Part shown: positions 24,055 to 33,075 of the stretch, in pieces | Numbering within the stretch: position 1 is the first letter of the stretch | Layout: every line of letters begins with the position of its first letter | Source of the DNA: Aliiroseovarius sp. PrR006 | Lineage (GTDB): Bacteria > Pseudomonadota > Alphaproteobacteria > Rhodobacterales > Rhodobacteraceae | Reading direction: 5' to 3' | Assembly: GCF_010500215.1 (NCBI RefSeq) | Contig: NZ_JAAGOY010000004.1 | Span: 992,001-1,056,000, forward strand | Length of the DNA: 64,000 bases | Program-made: the position numbers and the translations under genes | Notes under the pieces: generated by a model | What the model saw: only the letters and a program-made list of their open reading frames with translations | Databases searched by the model: none | Told to the model about the DNA's origin: nothing

Positions 24055-25530
24055 ATGTCAGAAACGGCACTTTCTGCACGTTCAGATATCGAAGACAAAG
24101 CGCTAGTGCGTTCTTTTTCATATATTAATGGAAAATGGATGGCCGCACAGTCTGGTGAAAGCTTTGCTGTAACAGACCCTGCAAATGGCGATCACCTTGG
24201 CGATGTGGCGGCGATGTCGCCAGAGGAATCCTCTGGCGCTGTCGGCGCTGCTCAGGCGGCCTTTCCGGCATGGGCCGCGCTCTTGCCGCAGGAACGTGCC
24301 ACCATTCTGCGCCGCTGGTTCGAGCTTCAACTGAAGCACAAGGAAGATCTGGCGCGCATCATGGTGCTGGAGCAGGGCAAGCCAATCTCAGAGGCGCGCG
24401 GCGAGATCGACTATGGCGCGGCCTTTGTCGAGTTCTATTCAGAAGAGGCCAAGCGCCCTAATATCGAAGGCGTCACCAGCCATCTGCCCGATGCCGAGGT
24501 TGAGCTGTGGCGCGAACCCGTGGGCGTGGTGGCCCTGATTACCCCGTGGAACTTCCCCTCGGCCATGCTGACACGCAAGGCGGCCGCAGCGTTGGCGGCG
24601 GGCTGCTCCGTGGTGGCACATCCTTCGGGTGAAACACCCTATAGCGCGCTGGCACTGGCCGAACTGGCCGAACGCGCGGGTATTCCGGCAGGCGTCTTCA
24701 ATGTCGTCACCGGCATCGCTCCGACCGTAGTAGAACCTTGGACACACGACCCGCGCGTGCGCGCGTTGTCTTTCACTGGCTCGACCAACGTGGGCAAGCT
24801 GCTGTATCGCCAGTCCGCCGAAACAGTGAAGCGGCTGGTGATGGAGCTGGGCGGCCATGCTCCGGTCATCATCTTCAAGGGCGCCAATTTGGATGTGGCG
24901 GTCGAGGAAACCATCAAGGCGAAATTCGCCACGTCCGGGCAGGACTGCCTGGGGGCCAATCGTATCTATGTGGAGCGCGCCATCTATGATGACTTCTGCG
25001 CCAAATTCATCGACGCCACAAAGGCCCTGACCGTAGGGAACGGTATGGATGACCCGGATATCGGACCACTGATGAACGAAAAGGCAGTGCAAAAACAGGA
25101 AGAGCACGTGGCCGATGCGTTGGGGAAAGGGGCCAAGCTGGCCTTCGGCGGCAAACGCCATCCGCTGGGGCCGCTGTTCTATGAACCGACCGTGCTGGTC
25201 GATGTGCCTGCGGATGCCTGCATCATGACGGAAGAGACTTTTGGACCCGTCGCCCCGATCACTCCGTTCGATACCGAGGACGAAGTCGTCGCCCGCGCCA
25301 ATGACAGCGAATACGGTCTGGTCGCCTATCTGCACAGCCATGAACCGCGACGTATCTATCGGCTTAGCCGCGCGCTGCAATATGGCATGGTCGCAGTGAA
25401 CCGCACCAAGGTCACTGGCGCGCCGATCCCGTTTGGCGGCACGAAACAATCTGGTCTGGGCCGCGAAGGGGCGCGACTGGGCATGGAAGAATTCACCGAA
25501 ATCAAATACATCTGCCGTGATTGGGCGTGA
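24055..25530 (+). CDS. ssd: Semialdehyde dehydrogenase of ectoine catabolism
   Basis: 491 aa, NAD(P)-dependent aldehyde dehydrogenase of the succinate-semialdehyde type. The catalytic glutamate is in VMELGGHAPVI, the catalytic cysteine in SGQDCLGANR, and ITPWNFPSAM contacts cofactor. In this cluster it most likely oxidises aspartate beta-semialdehyde to aspartate (DoeC role). The start at 24055 has GAGGAGGG 5 nt upstream. It is 80 bp after asnC and 27 bp before atf. Succinate semialdehyde is the alternative substrate. Confidence 0.88.
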   Translation: MSETALSARSDIEDKALVRSFSYINGKWMAAQSGESFAVTDPANGDHLGDVAAMSPEESSGAVGAAQAAFPAWAALLPQERATILRRWFELQLKHKEDLARIMVLEQGKPISEARGEIDYGAAFVEFYSEEAKRPNIEGVTSHLPDAEVELWREPVGVVALITPWNFPSAMLTRKAAAALAAGCSVVAHPSGETPYSALALAELAERAGIPAGVFNVVTGIAPTVVEPWTHDPRVRALSFTGSTNVGKLLYRQSAETVKRLVMELGGHAPVIIFKGANLDVAVEETIKAKFATSGQDCLGANRIYVERAIYDDFCAKFIDATKALTVGNGMDDPDIGPLMNEKAVQKQEEHVADALGKGAKLAFGGKRHPLGPLFYEPTVLVDVPADACIMTEETFGPVAPITPFDTEDEVVARANDSEYGLVAYLHSHEPRRIYRLSRALQYGMVAVNRTKVTGAPIPFGGTKQSGLGREGARLGMEEFTEIKYICRDWA

Positions 25531-25557
25531 TCGCACACGGACAAGAAAGGAACGCAA

Positions 25558-26931
25558 ATGCTGAAAAACGACCAACTCGACCAGTGGGATCGCGAGAACT
25601 TTTTCCACCCCTCGACCCACCTGGCCCAACACGCCCGCGGTGAAAGCCCGAACCGTGTGATCAAGACTGCCTCTGGCGTCTTTATCGAGGATCGTGACGG
25701 CAACAAGCTGCTGGATGCCTTTGCTGGGCTTTACTGTGTGAACGTCGGCTATGGCCGACAAGAGATCGCCGAGGCGATTGGTGAACAGGCTAAAGAGCTG
25801 GCCTATTACCACTCCTATGTCGGTCACGGCACCGAAGCCTCGATCACGCTGTCGAAAATGATCTTGGATCGTGCGCCGAAGAACATGTCCAAGGTCTATT
25901 TTGGCCTTGGAGGCTCGGACGCGAACGAAACCAACGTCAAACTGATCTGGTACTACAACAACATCCTTGGTCGCCCCGAAAAGAAAAAGATCATCTCGCG
26001 CTGGCGTGGCTATCACGGGTCGGGGTTGGTCACGGGATCGCTGACGGGGCTCGAGCTCTTTCACAAGAAATTCGACCTGCCGGTCGAACAGGTGATCCAC
26101 ACCGAAGCGCCGTATTACTATCGCCGCGCCGATCTGGATCAAACGGAAGAGCAGTTCGTTGCCCATTGCGCGGCCGAGCTGGAGGCGTTGATCGAACGTG
26201 AAGGGGCCGACACCATCGCCGCCTTCATCGGCGAGCCGGTTCTAGGCACGGGCGGCATCGTGCCCCCGCCCGCTGGCTATTGGAACGCCATTCAGGCGGT
26301 GCTGAAAAAACACGATATTCTTCTGGTAGCCGACGAGGTCGTCACCGGCTTTGGCCGCCTCGGCACCATGTTCGGCTCGGATCACTACGGCATGGAACCC
26401 GATATCATCACCATCGCCAAGGGCCTAACGTCGGCCTATGCGCCGCTGTCTGGCTCGATCGTGTCGGACAAGGTCTGGAAAGTGCTTGAGCAGGGGACGG
26501 ACGAAAACGGCCCGATTGGCCATGGTTGGACCTATTCGGCGCACCCGATCGGGGCCGCGGCGGGTGTTGCGAACCTGAAGCTGATCGATGACCTGAACCT
26601 CGTGCAGAACGCAGGCCAGGTCGGCACCTACCTGAACGATACCATGCGTGCTGCGCTAGCCGATCACACCCATGTCGGCGACGTGCGCGGCGAAGGGATG
26701 CTCTGTGCCGTCGAATTCGTGAAAGACAAGGACAGCCGTACTTTCTTTGACGCCGCCGACAAGATCGGGCCGCAGATCTCGGCCAAGCTATTGGAGCAAT
26801 CCAAGATCATCGCCCGCGCCATGCCGCAAGGCGACATCCTTGGCTTTGCTCCGCCCTTCTGCCTGACCCGCGAAGAGGCCGATCAGGTCGTGGCCGGGAC
26901 AGTTGATGCGGTAAAGGCCGTTCTGGGCTAA
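25558..26931 (+). CDS. atf: Class III aminotransferase, diaminobutyrate transaminase role
   Basis: 457 aa, omega-aminotransferase family. The PLP lysine is in IITIAKGLTSAYAPL and the aspartate in LLVADEVVTGFGR. It is expected to convert L-2,4-diaminobutyrate to aspartate beta-semialdehyde (DoeD role), feeding ssd. AAGAAAGGAA lies upstream of the ATG. It is the last gene of the plus-strand ectoine operon and is followed by a strong hairpin. Amine acceptor (pyruvate or 2-oxoglutarate) cannot be told from sequence. Confidence 0.87.
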   Translation: MLKNDQLDQWDRENFFHPSTHLAQHARGESPNRVIKTASGVFIEDRDGNKLLDAFAGLYCVNVGYGRQEIAEAIGEQAKELAYYHSYVGHGTEASITLSKMILDRAPKNMSKVYFGLGGSDANETNVKLIWYYNNILGRPEKKKIISRWRGYHGSGLVTGSLTGLELFHKKFDLPVEQVIHTEAPYYYRRADLDQTEEQFVAHCAAELEALIEREGADTIAAFIGEPVLGTGGIVPPPAGYWNAIQAVLKKHDILLVADEVVTGFGRLGTMFGSDHYGMEPDIITIAKGLTSAYAPLSGSIVSDKVWKVLEQGTDENGPIGHGWTYSAHPIGAAAGVANLKLIDDLNLVQNAGQVGTYLNDTMRAALADHTHVGDVRGEGMLCAVEFVKDKDSRTFFDAADKIGPQISAKLLEQSKIIARAMPQGDILGFAPPFCLTREEADQVVAGTVDAVKAVLG

Positions 26932-26953
26932 CGCGCACAAAAAAACCGGGACA

Positions 26954-26973
26954 GGGCCGATATCTATCGGCCC
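26954..26973 (+). terminator. Terminator of the ectoine operon
   Basis: GGGCCGATA (26954-26962) and TATCGGCCC (26965-26973) form a perfect inverted repeat 22 bp after the atf stop, followed by TTCCTGCCTTC. Stem is strong, T-tract weak. Confidence 0.65.
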
Positions 26974-26982
26974 TTCCTGCCT

Positions 26983-27103
26983 TCATCGCCAAACGGATGA
27001 TCTCGGGACTGGTTTTGAAATAGCGGAATGGGGATGGTTTGGGCATGGCAGGACGCTAAACTGGCGCCATGCCCGTCTCAAGTAGGCTTTCTCTGACACA
27101 GCC
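26983..27103 (-). mobile_element. IS6-family right-end remnant
   Basis: The minus strand encodes MPKPSPFRYFKTSPEIIRLA, the first 20 residues of the same IS6-family transposase found at 48489 and 50029, and then departs from it. The terminal inverted repeat TCTGACACAGCC closes the element at 27092-27103. Only about 120 of some 818 bp remain. It separates the ectoine and alcohol-oxidation clusters. The rest of the gap to 27241 has no gene that I can see. Confidence 0.8.
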
Positions 27104-27241
27104 CTTTTCGCTGCATCCGAAAATCTGATGTCTGTAAACTCATACAATGCGAAACGGCAAGACAACTCTTTGGCGGATCGATCGATGCTCATCTCAATAG
27201 GATGTAGCCCTGCTTAGCAGTCAGGTCCAAGCAAGCCAGAC

Positions 27242-28027
27242 CTAGCCAACTTTTGCCCGTAGAAATGGCTTTGTCGGATCATATCCCCACAGGCTTAGAA
27301 GGAAGAACCAGACAGTGCAAACACACACTATTGAAAGCGCTATTGGTTCCAGCCGCTGGTAAAGAGCGAACCGGATGAGCTCGACCGCGTATGTGAACGG
27401 GTTCCAGACGACCACCGATGCAATATAAGGCGCGTTCTCCTGCATCTGCCAAAGCGGGTAAAGCGCTGTGGACAGGAAGAACATCGGGAAGATTACGAAA
27501 TTCATAACGCCTGCGAAATTCTGAAGTCGCGTGATCATGGCGGATAGAAAAAGCCCCATGGCTCCTAACATCAGCCCGACAAGGAACAGGGCGGGCAATA
27601 CTGCAAGATAACCACCCCACTGCATTCGGATATCAAACACCCAAGCGATCGCCAGAAAGACGACGCATTGCAGGATCGACACGAACGCACTGGCCAGAAG
27701 TTTTGCCAGAAGGATCCACCAGCGAGGCACCGGCGCGGTTAGCAAAAGCCGCATGGATCCCATTTCCCGGTCATAGACCATCGAAAGCGAGGACTGCATG
27801 GCGTTGAAAAGCACGATCATCGCGCACAGGCCAGGGACGATATATGTCTCGTAGCGGATGTAAGTTTCGTAGGGTGGGATAATCGACAGGCCAAGTGCCG
27901 CACGAAAACCTGCCCCGAAAATGAAAAGCCAGACAAGCGGGCGGACAAGTGCCGCAAGAAACCGCTCGCGCTGGTGCAGGAAACGCAAAAGCTCGCGGAT
28001 GATGATGGCTTTGAGACATGTCATCAT
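27242..28027 (-). CDS. ABC-2 type permease of the PQQ-alcohol dehydrogenase locus
   Basis: 261 aa with about six transmembrane helices and the ABC-2 membrane-domain pattern (LTAPVPRWWILLAKLLAS; VMNFVIFPMFFLSTALYPL). This family is a regular companion of PQQ-dependent alcohol dehydrogenases. It pairs with the ATPase encoded just upstream: the ATG at 28027 overlaps that stop by 4 bp. The frame is open upstream to 28150 but runs inside the ATPase gene. The transported molecule is not established; export of something needed for quinoprotein function is the usual guess. Confidence 0.85.
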   Translation of the reverse strand: MMTCLKAIIIRELLRFLHQRERFLAALVRPLVWLFIFGAGFRAALGLSIIPPYETYIRYETYIVPGLCAMIVLFNAMQSSLSMVYDREMGSMRLLLTAPVPRWWILLAKLLASAFVSILQCVVFLAIAWVFDIRMQWGGYLAVLPALFLVGLMLGAMGLFLSAMITRLQNFAGVMNFVIFPMFFLSTALYPLWQMQENAPYIASVVVWNPFTYAVELIRFALYQRLEPIALSIVCVCTVWFFLLSLWGYDPTKPFLRAKVG

Positions 28028-28734
28028 AGCTGCGGTCTTTCGTGGCCTGCATAGTGTCGCGACAGCTCTTCTGCGCCTCCAAGCTCCGCAAATCCGCCGC
28101 GACTTGCGATCTGTCCAGATTGCAAAACAATCACATCGTCTTCGGCCCAAAGCTCATCCAAAAGGTGAGTAATCCAAAGGACCGTCACGCCGTGAGCGCT
28201 CATCGCATGCACTTCATCAACGATCGCTTGTTTGGACGCAGGATCTAGTCCAGTTGTGGGCTCATCAAGCAGTAAAATCTTTGGGCTGGGTAACAGCGCG
28301 CGAGCGATTTCCAGACGGCGACGGTGCCCGCCATTCAAGTCGCGCACCGAGCTTCTCTCGCGCCCTTCAAGGCCAAACTGCGCCAGAAGCTTTTCGATCC
28401 GGTCCGCGGGTTTTTTAATCCCGTGCAACCCAGCGAAATAACGTAAATTCTGTGCGACTGAGAGTTCAATATCCAACGCAGATTGTTGAAACACCATGCC
28501 GACGTCACGCAATCCCGCGCGCGACGTCATCAGGGACTGCCCCATCACGCGCACGTCACCGCGATCTGGCAGAAGAAGGCCCGCAATCAGGTTGAAGATT
28601 GTTGATTTTCCAGCCCCGTTAGGTCCCAGAAGAGCGGTAAAAGAACCTTCGTCCAATCGCAGCGAAAACTGCGAAAGGACGGTGCGAGGCCCATAACTTA
28701 GGTCCACATCTTCCAGGACAACGGCTTTGGTCAT
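28024..28734 (-). CDS. ABC transporter ATPase of the PQQ-alcohol dehydrogenase locus
   Basis: 236 aa. Walker A GPNGAGKST and Walker B ILLLDEPTTGLD are normal, but the signature motif reads LNGGHRRRLEI instead of LSGGQ. That wording may be usual for this subfamily. It overlaps both neighbours by 4 bp, so small secreted protein, ATPase and permease are translationally coupled. It drives the ABC-2 permease at 27242. Confidence 0.87.
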   Translation of the reverse strand: MTKAVVLEDVDLSYGPRTVLSQFSLRLDEGSFTALLGPNGAGKSTIFNLIAGLLLPDRGDVRVMGQSLMTSRAGLRDVGMVFQQSALDIELSVAQNLRYFAGLHGIKKPADRIEKLLAQFGLEGRERSSVRDLNGGHRRRLEIARALLPSPKILLLDEPTTGLDPASKQAIVDEVHAMSAHGVTVLWITHLLDELWAEDDVIVLQSGQIASRGGFAELGGAEELSRHYAGHERPQL

Positions 28735-29168
28735 TCAATCTCGATCTGTATCGCCTGGCTTTCGCCGGTGCTGCCCGGAATGCGCAGCTCGTATTTTCCG
28801 GGTTTGATTGCGACGAAGCCGATTTCCATCGTCCCCGCGTCGTCAAACTCGATCGAGTGTAGCGCGTAGGGACGGATTTCCAACCCTTCGATGACAACTT
28901 CGTCCACCCAGATCGCGCGGAAGAAATCATTTCCGGCCAGACCAATTTCGCCCGACCCGTCTGCCGTAAATTCGACCTCGTAATACTTGCCTGATTTCAG
29001 TTCCCACGGAGCGTCGGCCAGAGGCTCGCCGACGGACAGGATAACTTCAGGAAGGTCAATCTTGTTGGATCCCGACAACAGTCCGGCCATGCCCAGACTG
29101 TCGTCATCGTCATCCGCAAACGCGGTGCTTGCGGCCAGCAGACTGGCAAGGATAATGGCTTTTTTCAT
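28731..29168 (-). CDS. Small secreted protein of unknown function in the PQQ locus
   Basis: 145 aa. A signal peptide (MKKAIILASLLAASTAFA) is followed at once by an acidic run DDDDD. The rest alternates short beta-strand-like stretches (YYEVEFTADGSGEIGL, KPGKYELRIPGSTGES), suggesting a beta-sandwich domain somewhat like cupredoxins, without an obvious Cys-His copper site. GAGGAG precedes the ATG at 29168. It lies 10 bp after the beta-propeller gene and overlaps the ATPase gene, so it belongs to the alcohol-oxidation operon. Function unknown. Confidence 0.8.
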   Translation of the reverse strand: MKKAIILASLLAASTAFADDDDDSLGMAGLLSGSNKIDLPEVILSVGEPLADAPWELKSGKYYEVEFTADGSGEIGLAGNDFFRAIWVDEVVIEGLEIRPYALHSIEFDDAGTMEIGFVAIKPGKYELRIPGSTGESQAIQIEIE

Positions 29169-29178
29169 TTGTGGCTCC

Positions 29179-30147
29179 TCAACTGGTCGGGCGTGCGACC
29201 GCGCCCCAAGGGAAGCGGCCCACTTTGATGGATTTGATGGCTTTGTTGGTGGCAAGATCGACAACGCTGACGTCGCCAGACACACCATTGGTCGTGAACA
29301 GCTTAGTTCCGTCAGGCGAGAACGCCATGTGCCAGACACGGCGCCCCACCAAAACATAGTCCAGCACCTCGTAGGTTGCGGTATCGACCACGGCGACGTG
29401 ATTGGACGGGCCGAGCGCCACATAGGCAAGGCTGTTGTCAGCATTCAGCTCGACCCCGACAGGCTGAACTTTGTCGGGATGAACGCCGGTGATCTCAAAC
29501 GCGATCTTGGCGATCTGGCTTTGATCGGCGGTGTTGAACACGGCAACCGTGCCGCCGATTTCCGAGCTAACCCAAAGCTTGCTGCCGTCTGCGGTAAACT
29601 CGGCATGGCGTGGCCGGGCATCGACCAGAGAGTTGGCGTAGATGCTGTTCGTTTCCGTGTCGATCCAATGCGCCATATTGGTGGTTTCAGACGTTGTGAT
29701 CGTCGTCTTGCCATCGGGGCTGACCGCCATCCCTTCCGGTTCAACCCCCACGTTGATCTGCGCAATAACGTGGTGGGTTTCGGTATCCACGACAGTGGTC
29801 ACGGCATCATCTTCATTGGCGATGTAAAGCAGCTTCCCATTGGGATGCAGCGCGAATTGTTCGGGGTCTTCGCCTGAGGGCAGTTCGTGGATGATCTTGC
29901 CGGCCTCGACATCCAGCACCTGAACCGAATCTGAATCCGACGCGCAAATATAGAGATACTTGTAGTCGCTCGAAAACAGGATACCGCGCGGACGCTCCCC
30001 GACCTCGTATTCCTTTATGACCTCCAATGTATCGACATCGATCACCGAGATCGTGTCGCTTTTTTCGTTCGAAACCCAGATCTCGTCACTGAAGCCCGCA
30101 GCGGGTAGAAGGGCGATCAAGGCCGCCAGACAGGTGTTCATTTTCAT
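29179..30147 (-). CDS. PQQ-associated YVTN beta-propeller protein
   Basis: 322 aa with a signal peptide ending about residue 20 and repeated propeller blades (SDTISVIDVDTLEVIKEYEV, SDSVQVLDVEAGKIIHELP, ATTVVDTETHHVIAQI, SGDVSVVDLATNKAIKSI). This is the periplasmic propeller family regularly linked to quinoprotein alcohol oxidation. It is 4 bp after the binding-protein gene. Biochemical role unknown; possibly a scaffold or electron-transfer partner. Confidence 0.87.
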   Translation of the reverse strand: MKMNTCLAALIALLPAAGFSDEIWVSNEKSDTISVIDVDTLEVIKEYEVGERPRGILFSSDYKYLYICASDSDSVQVLDVEAGKIIHELPSGEDPEQFALHPNGKLLYIANEDDAVTTVVDTETHHVIAQINVGVEPEGMAVSPDGKTTITTSETTNMAHWIDTETNSIYANSLVDARPRHAEFTADGSKLWVSSEIGGTVAVFNTADQSQIAKIAFEITGVHPDKVQPVGVELNADNSLAYVALGPSNHVAVVDTATYEVLDYVLVGRRVWHMAFSPDGTKLFTTNGVSGDVSVVDLATNKAIKSIKVGRFPWGAVARPTS

Positions 30148-30151
30148 TGCT

Positions 30152-31327
30152 TCATTCTCCGAATGCTATGCATTGGCTTTCCGGTTCGTCAGCACCAAGG
30201 CTGTCCAACTCGTTTCTGGCGTGCAGAAATCCCTCAAGCGGAGCCATCGCAACCAGAGCCGAGGCGTGCGTCAGCCCAATAGGTTGGCGCATCTGCCCGT
30301 TCCAGTTGCGGAATGACAGGGGGCGACCCTTGAACCCAGCCAGTTCGATTCCGCCCAGAAGGAAGGCGCGAATGTCGTTGATGGGGGCAAAACTTGTTCG
30401 CAGATGGGCTTCGTCCACGGCGCGCAACGCGGCCCATGCGGCATAGTCCACGTCCTGCATGTTCCGGCCCGATAGTTCGTGGAATCGGCTTTGCAACTGG
30501 GCAGCGCCCCATTGTTCGTTTACCCGGTCCCAACCGGTAGCGCGAAGGCCATCGCCACCAAGAACCGGGCGGGCAAGCCAAGTATTATAGGCAAGGTAAC
30601 GCGCGAAATCGTTGTGTTCATCGGCAACGAACAGCACGTCATAGTCACCAAGCTTCTGGGTCAGCAACGGGACTTCCGCGCCAGCCTGCCTGCGCAGATC
30701 GCCATCCAGAACCCAAGGTTCTTCTGTCGCGAAGCTCATCCCGAATTTCTTCGAGGCTTTGTGCAGCGCTTGAGCAAATTTGGCGTCCTCAGCGGCATTG
30801 CCTGTTACAAGCGCCATCGTATCCCATCGCTTCTTCAAGACGAATTGCATAAGCGCGTCGGCGCGCATGGCATAGCTTGGCAATGTGTGCAAAAGCGTGG
30901 CGCGGCAGTTTTCGCCACGCAAACTGTCGTCATAGGACCGTATGTTGAAAAACAGCCGCGCTTCGGTCCCGTCCACAAGGCTGATCATTTCCTCGGCGCT
31001 CATGTCTAGCAGCACATAGGGGGCGTCGCTGCCCTGCAAGGCCGCGCGCGCGGACTCCAGATCGCCCTCGGCCAGATCGACGGTTTCCATGACGAACTGA
31101 TATCCCATGAAGCCGCCCGTCGTGTTGTTGTCAGCAACAGCCAGATTAGCGCCTGCAAGGCCCAGATCCTCGGGGATCGGATCTAGATTCGACAGGACGG
31201 GGCGTTCAGGAGTGGCAATCCTGAGGTAGAGCACATTTATGTCGCGCTGATTGTCCGCGGCGTTGGAAATGTTTGCGAGCAAGCCAACAACCAGCATGAC
31301 GACAAATGATTTCAATAAGTTCGTCAT
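30152..31327 (-). CDS. ABC-type binding protein of the PQQ-alcohol dehydrogenase system
   Basis: 391 aa. A signal peptide ends near ANISNA-ADNQRD, followed by a periplasmic type I binding-protein fold (VLYLRIATPERPVLSN; YDVLFVADEHNDFARYLAYN). It belongs to the group accompanying PQQ-dependent alcohol dehydrogenases. The ATG at 31327 has AGGGAGGAA upstream. First gene of the minus-strand operon (binding protein, propeller, small protein, ATPase, permease). It is divergent from the cytochrome gene. Ligand unknown. Confidence 0.85.
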   Translation of the reverse strand: MTNLLKSFVVMLVVGLLANISNAADNQRDINVLYLRIATPERPVLSNLDPIPEDLGLAGANLAVADNNTTGGFMGYQFVMETVDLAEGDLESARAALQGSDAPYVLLDMSAEEMISLVDGTEARLFFNIRSYDDSLRGENCRATLLHTLPSYAMRADALMQFVLKKRWDTMALVTGNAAEDAKFAQALHKASKKFGMSFATEEPWVLDGDLRRQAGAEVPLLTQKLGDYDVLFVADEHNDFARYLAYNTWLARPVLGGDGLRATGWDRVNEQWGAAQLQSRFHELSGRNMQDVDYAAWAALRAVDEAHLRTSFAPINDIRAFLLGGIELAGFKGRPLSFRNWNGQMRQPIGLTHASALVAMAPLEGFLHARNELDSLGADEPESQCIAFGE

Positions 31328-31375
31328 CAGTTCCTCCCTAAAAAAAGAGTGTCTCTGATTGTTAGACGTTCGAGT

Positions 31376-31395
31376 AGTTGGACAAAGGTCGAATA
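31376..31395. promoter_or_regulatory. GAC-N4-GTC inverted repeat, site A
   Basis: The core GGAC-AAAG-GTCG (GAC 31381-31383, GTC 31388-31390) lies in the 120-bp divergent promoter, about 60 bp from each start. It resembles sites B, C and D at 46128, 47490 and 48027. Probable binding site of the alcohol-locus response regulator, by inference. Confidence 0.4.
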
Positions 31396-31447
31396 GTGCA
31401 GTCGCAGCAAGCCAATTAGAAAGTTTCAAAAGCTTGGAGGAGACACA

Positions 31448-32155
31448 ATGAAACTCTCGACACGGATGCTTGTGCCACCGTTCATTCTTGCCGCCGCTGC
31501 TGCCTTTGCTCACGGCGACGTAGCCCCACAGGCTGTGGACACAGCCGGCCTTCCTGACCTTGGTGAGGAATGGCTTGAAGAAAACCCTTGGCGTGACCCG
31601 GCTGGCGAAAACTGGCAAGCCGCCATCGACATCGGCGCGTCTGGCTATAACCAGAACTGTGCACGGTGCCATGGGCTGGAAGTGGTATCCGGCGGACTTG
31701 CTCCGGACCTGCGCTATCTCAGTGCAGATTGGGACGGCGACGAATGGTATCTCGAACGCTACCGTAATGGCATGACCCAAAACGGCATCACCAAGATGCC
31801 TGCTTTCGGGGAATTGCTTGGTCAGGAAGCGGCATGGGCGATCCGCACCTATGTCGAAACGCGCCCAGACGATGGAGCGTTTGACGATCATCAGTCCCGC
31901 CTGTCCGAAATCCGCGACTATCTGAAAACCCGTGCGGTTGAGATCGAGGGTGGTGCCGACGCTGCAGCACTGAGCGACGAGGTCGCCGCCTTGCGCAGTG
32001 AACTGACTGACATCAACAGTTCGGCTGAAACTGGATCGGATGCACCGGTGGCAGAATCGGCCGTCTCTCGTGCCGCATTGGCATTGGACGGCAGCGCCCA
32101 AAGCTTTGGCAAAGCAGCCGAGATCTTGACCATCGGCCTGTCAGCTGCAAACTGA
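31448..32155 (+). CDS. pedF: Cytochrome c-550, PedF-like electron acceptor
   Basis: 235 aa. A signal peptide leads to the PedF-type N-terminus HGDVAPQAVDTAGLP. One heme c site, C71-x-x-C74-H75 (NCARCHG), is present; a likely axial methionine is in ITKMPAFGELLG. A C-terminal coiled-coil-like extension (about 165-235) follows. It accepts electrons from the quinoprotein dehydrogenase in the periplasm. TTGGAGGAG precedes the ATG. First gene of a two-gene operon with the MxaJ/XoxJ-like protein. Confidence 0.88.
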   Translation: MKLSTRMLVPPFILAAAAAFAHGDVAPQAVDTAGLPDLGEEWLEENPWRDPAGENWQAAIDIGASGYNQNCARCHGLEVVSGGLAPDLRYLSADWDGDEWYLERYRNGMTQNGITKMPAFGELLGQEAAWAIRTYVETRPDDGAFDDHQSRLSEIRDYLKTRAVEIEGGADAAALSDEVAALRSELTDINSSAETGSDAPVAESAVSRAALALDGSAQSFGKAAEILTIGLSAAN

Positions 32156-32160
32156 TCGGC

Positions 32161-33072
32161 GTGCGGTTCTGGATTCATATTGTCTTGGTGCTCGGCCTAT
32201 TGGCCGGCACCTCCGGGCACGCGCTGGCTCGATGTGAAGATCTGGCCAAGGGCTATGACGACGTGGTCCCGAACCGCTCGGACACTCGGATCGACGTTGG
32301 GCAGGACTTCGACACAATCCTTGAACGAGGGTTTCTAACTTTTGCTGTCTATGATGACTTCGCTCCATTTTCGTGGGAGGAGGGCGGCAAGCCCAAAGGC
32401 ATCGATATCGAGATCGCGCGCATCATTGCCGAGGATATCGGTGTCGAGGCGCGCTTCAACTTCGTGACCGCCGACGAAAACGTCGATGCCGATCTGCGCA
32501 ATCAGGTCTGGAAGGGGCCGTTGATTGGTGGCCGGGTATCGAACATCATGATGCATGTGCCTTACAGTAAAGACCTGCAATGCCGGAACGAACTTGTCGT
32601 TCTGAACGGTCAGTATTTCAACGAGACATTGGCGACGGCTTATCGCATCGACGTATTCCCGGATGATGCTCCGACAACGCCTTATTACCGCTTTCACAAG
32701 GTGGGCGTTGAAAACCACACGATCTCGGATTTCTATCTGTCGAACTTCAACGGCGGTATGCTACTGCCCAACATTCGCCACTACCCGGAACACGAAGACG
32801 CCTTCGCTGCGATGGAAGCAGGGGAAGTGGATGCCGTCATGGGCGTGAAGAGCATTCTGGAGCATCTCGACCAAAGTGATGCCATCGCAGTGGCCACCCC
32901 GCCGCTTGTGAACTTCGCGCTCGATACATGGACGCTGGGCATCGCTGTGCGTCACAATTTCCGCGAATTGTCCTATGCCGCCGACTACGCGATTGCGGAT
33001 GCGTTGGCCGATGGCCGGATCGCAGCCATTTTCGAGAAATACGGCGTGAGCCACGCCGCCCCGGAATACTAA
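32161..33072 (+). CDS. MxaJ/XoxJ-like periplasmic binding protein
   Basis: 303 aa beginning with GTG 5 bp after the cytochrome stop. A signal peptide (to about residue 22, ending ALA-RCEDL) leads into a periplasmic binding-protein fold of the quinoprotein-dehydrogenase-associated family (LTFAVYDDFAPFSWEEGGKP, IDIEIARIIAEDIGVEARF). MxaJ/XoxJ proteins are thought to help mature or load the dehydrogenase. The stop is 3 bp from the convergent apbE stop. Confidence 0.85.
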   Translation: MRFWIHIVLVLGLLAGTSGHALARCEDLAKGYDDVVPNRSDTRIDVGQDFDTILERGFLTFAVYDDFAPFSWEEGGKPKGIDIEIARIIAEDIGVEARFNFVTADENVDADLRNQVWKGPLIGGRVSNIMMHVPYSKDLQCRNELVVLNGQYFNETLATAYRIDVFPDDAPTTPYYRFHKVGVENHTISDFYLSNFNGGMLLPNIRHYPEHEDAFAAMEAGEVDAVMGVKSILEHLDQSDAIAVATPPLVNFALDTWTLGIAVRHNFRELSYAADYAIADALADGRIAAIFEKYGVSHAAPEY

Positions 33073-33075
33073 ACG

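Noticed and set aside
24439-26166. A 575-codon open frame on the minus strand
   Set aside because: It is antisense to ssd and atf, both clear family members with good ribosome sites.
26807-26982. Extension of the IS6 transposase remnant
   Set aside because: Beyond 26983 the frame runs antisense through the atf 3' end and its terminator and no longer resembles transposase.
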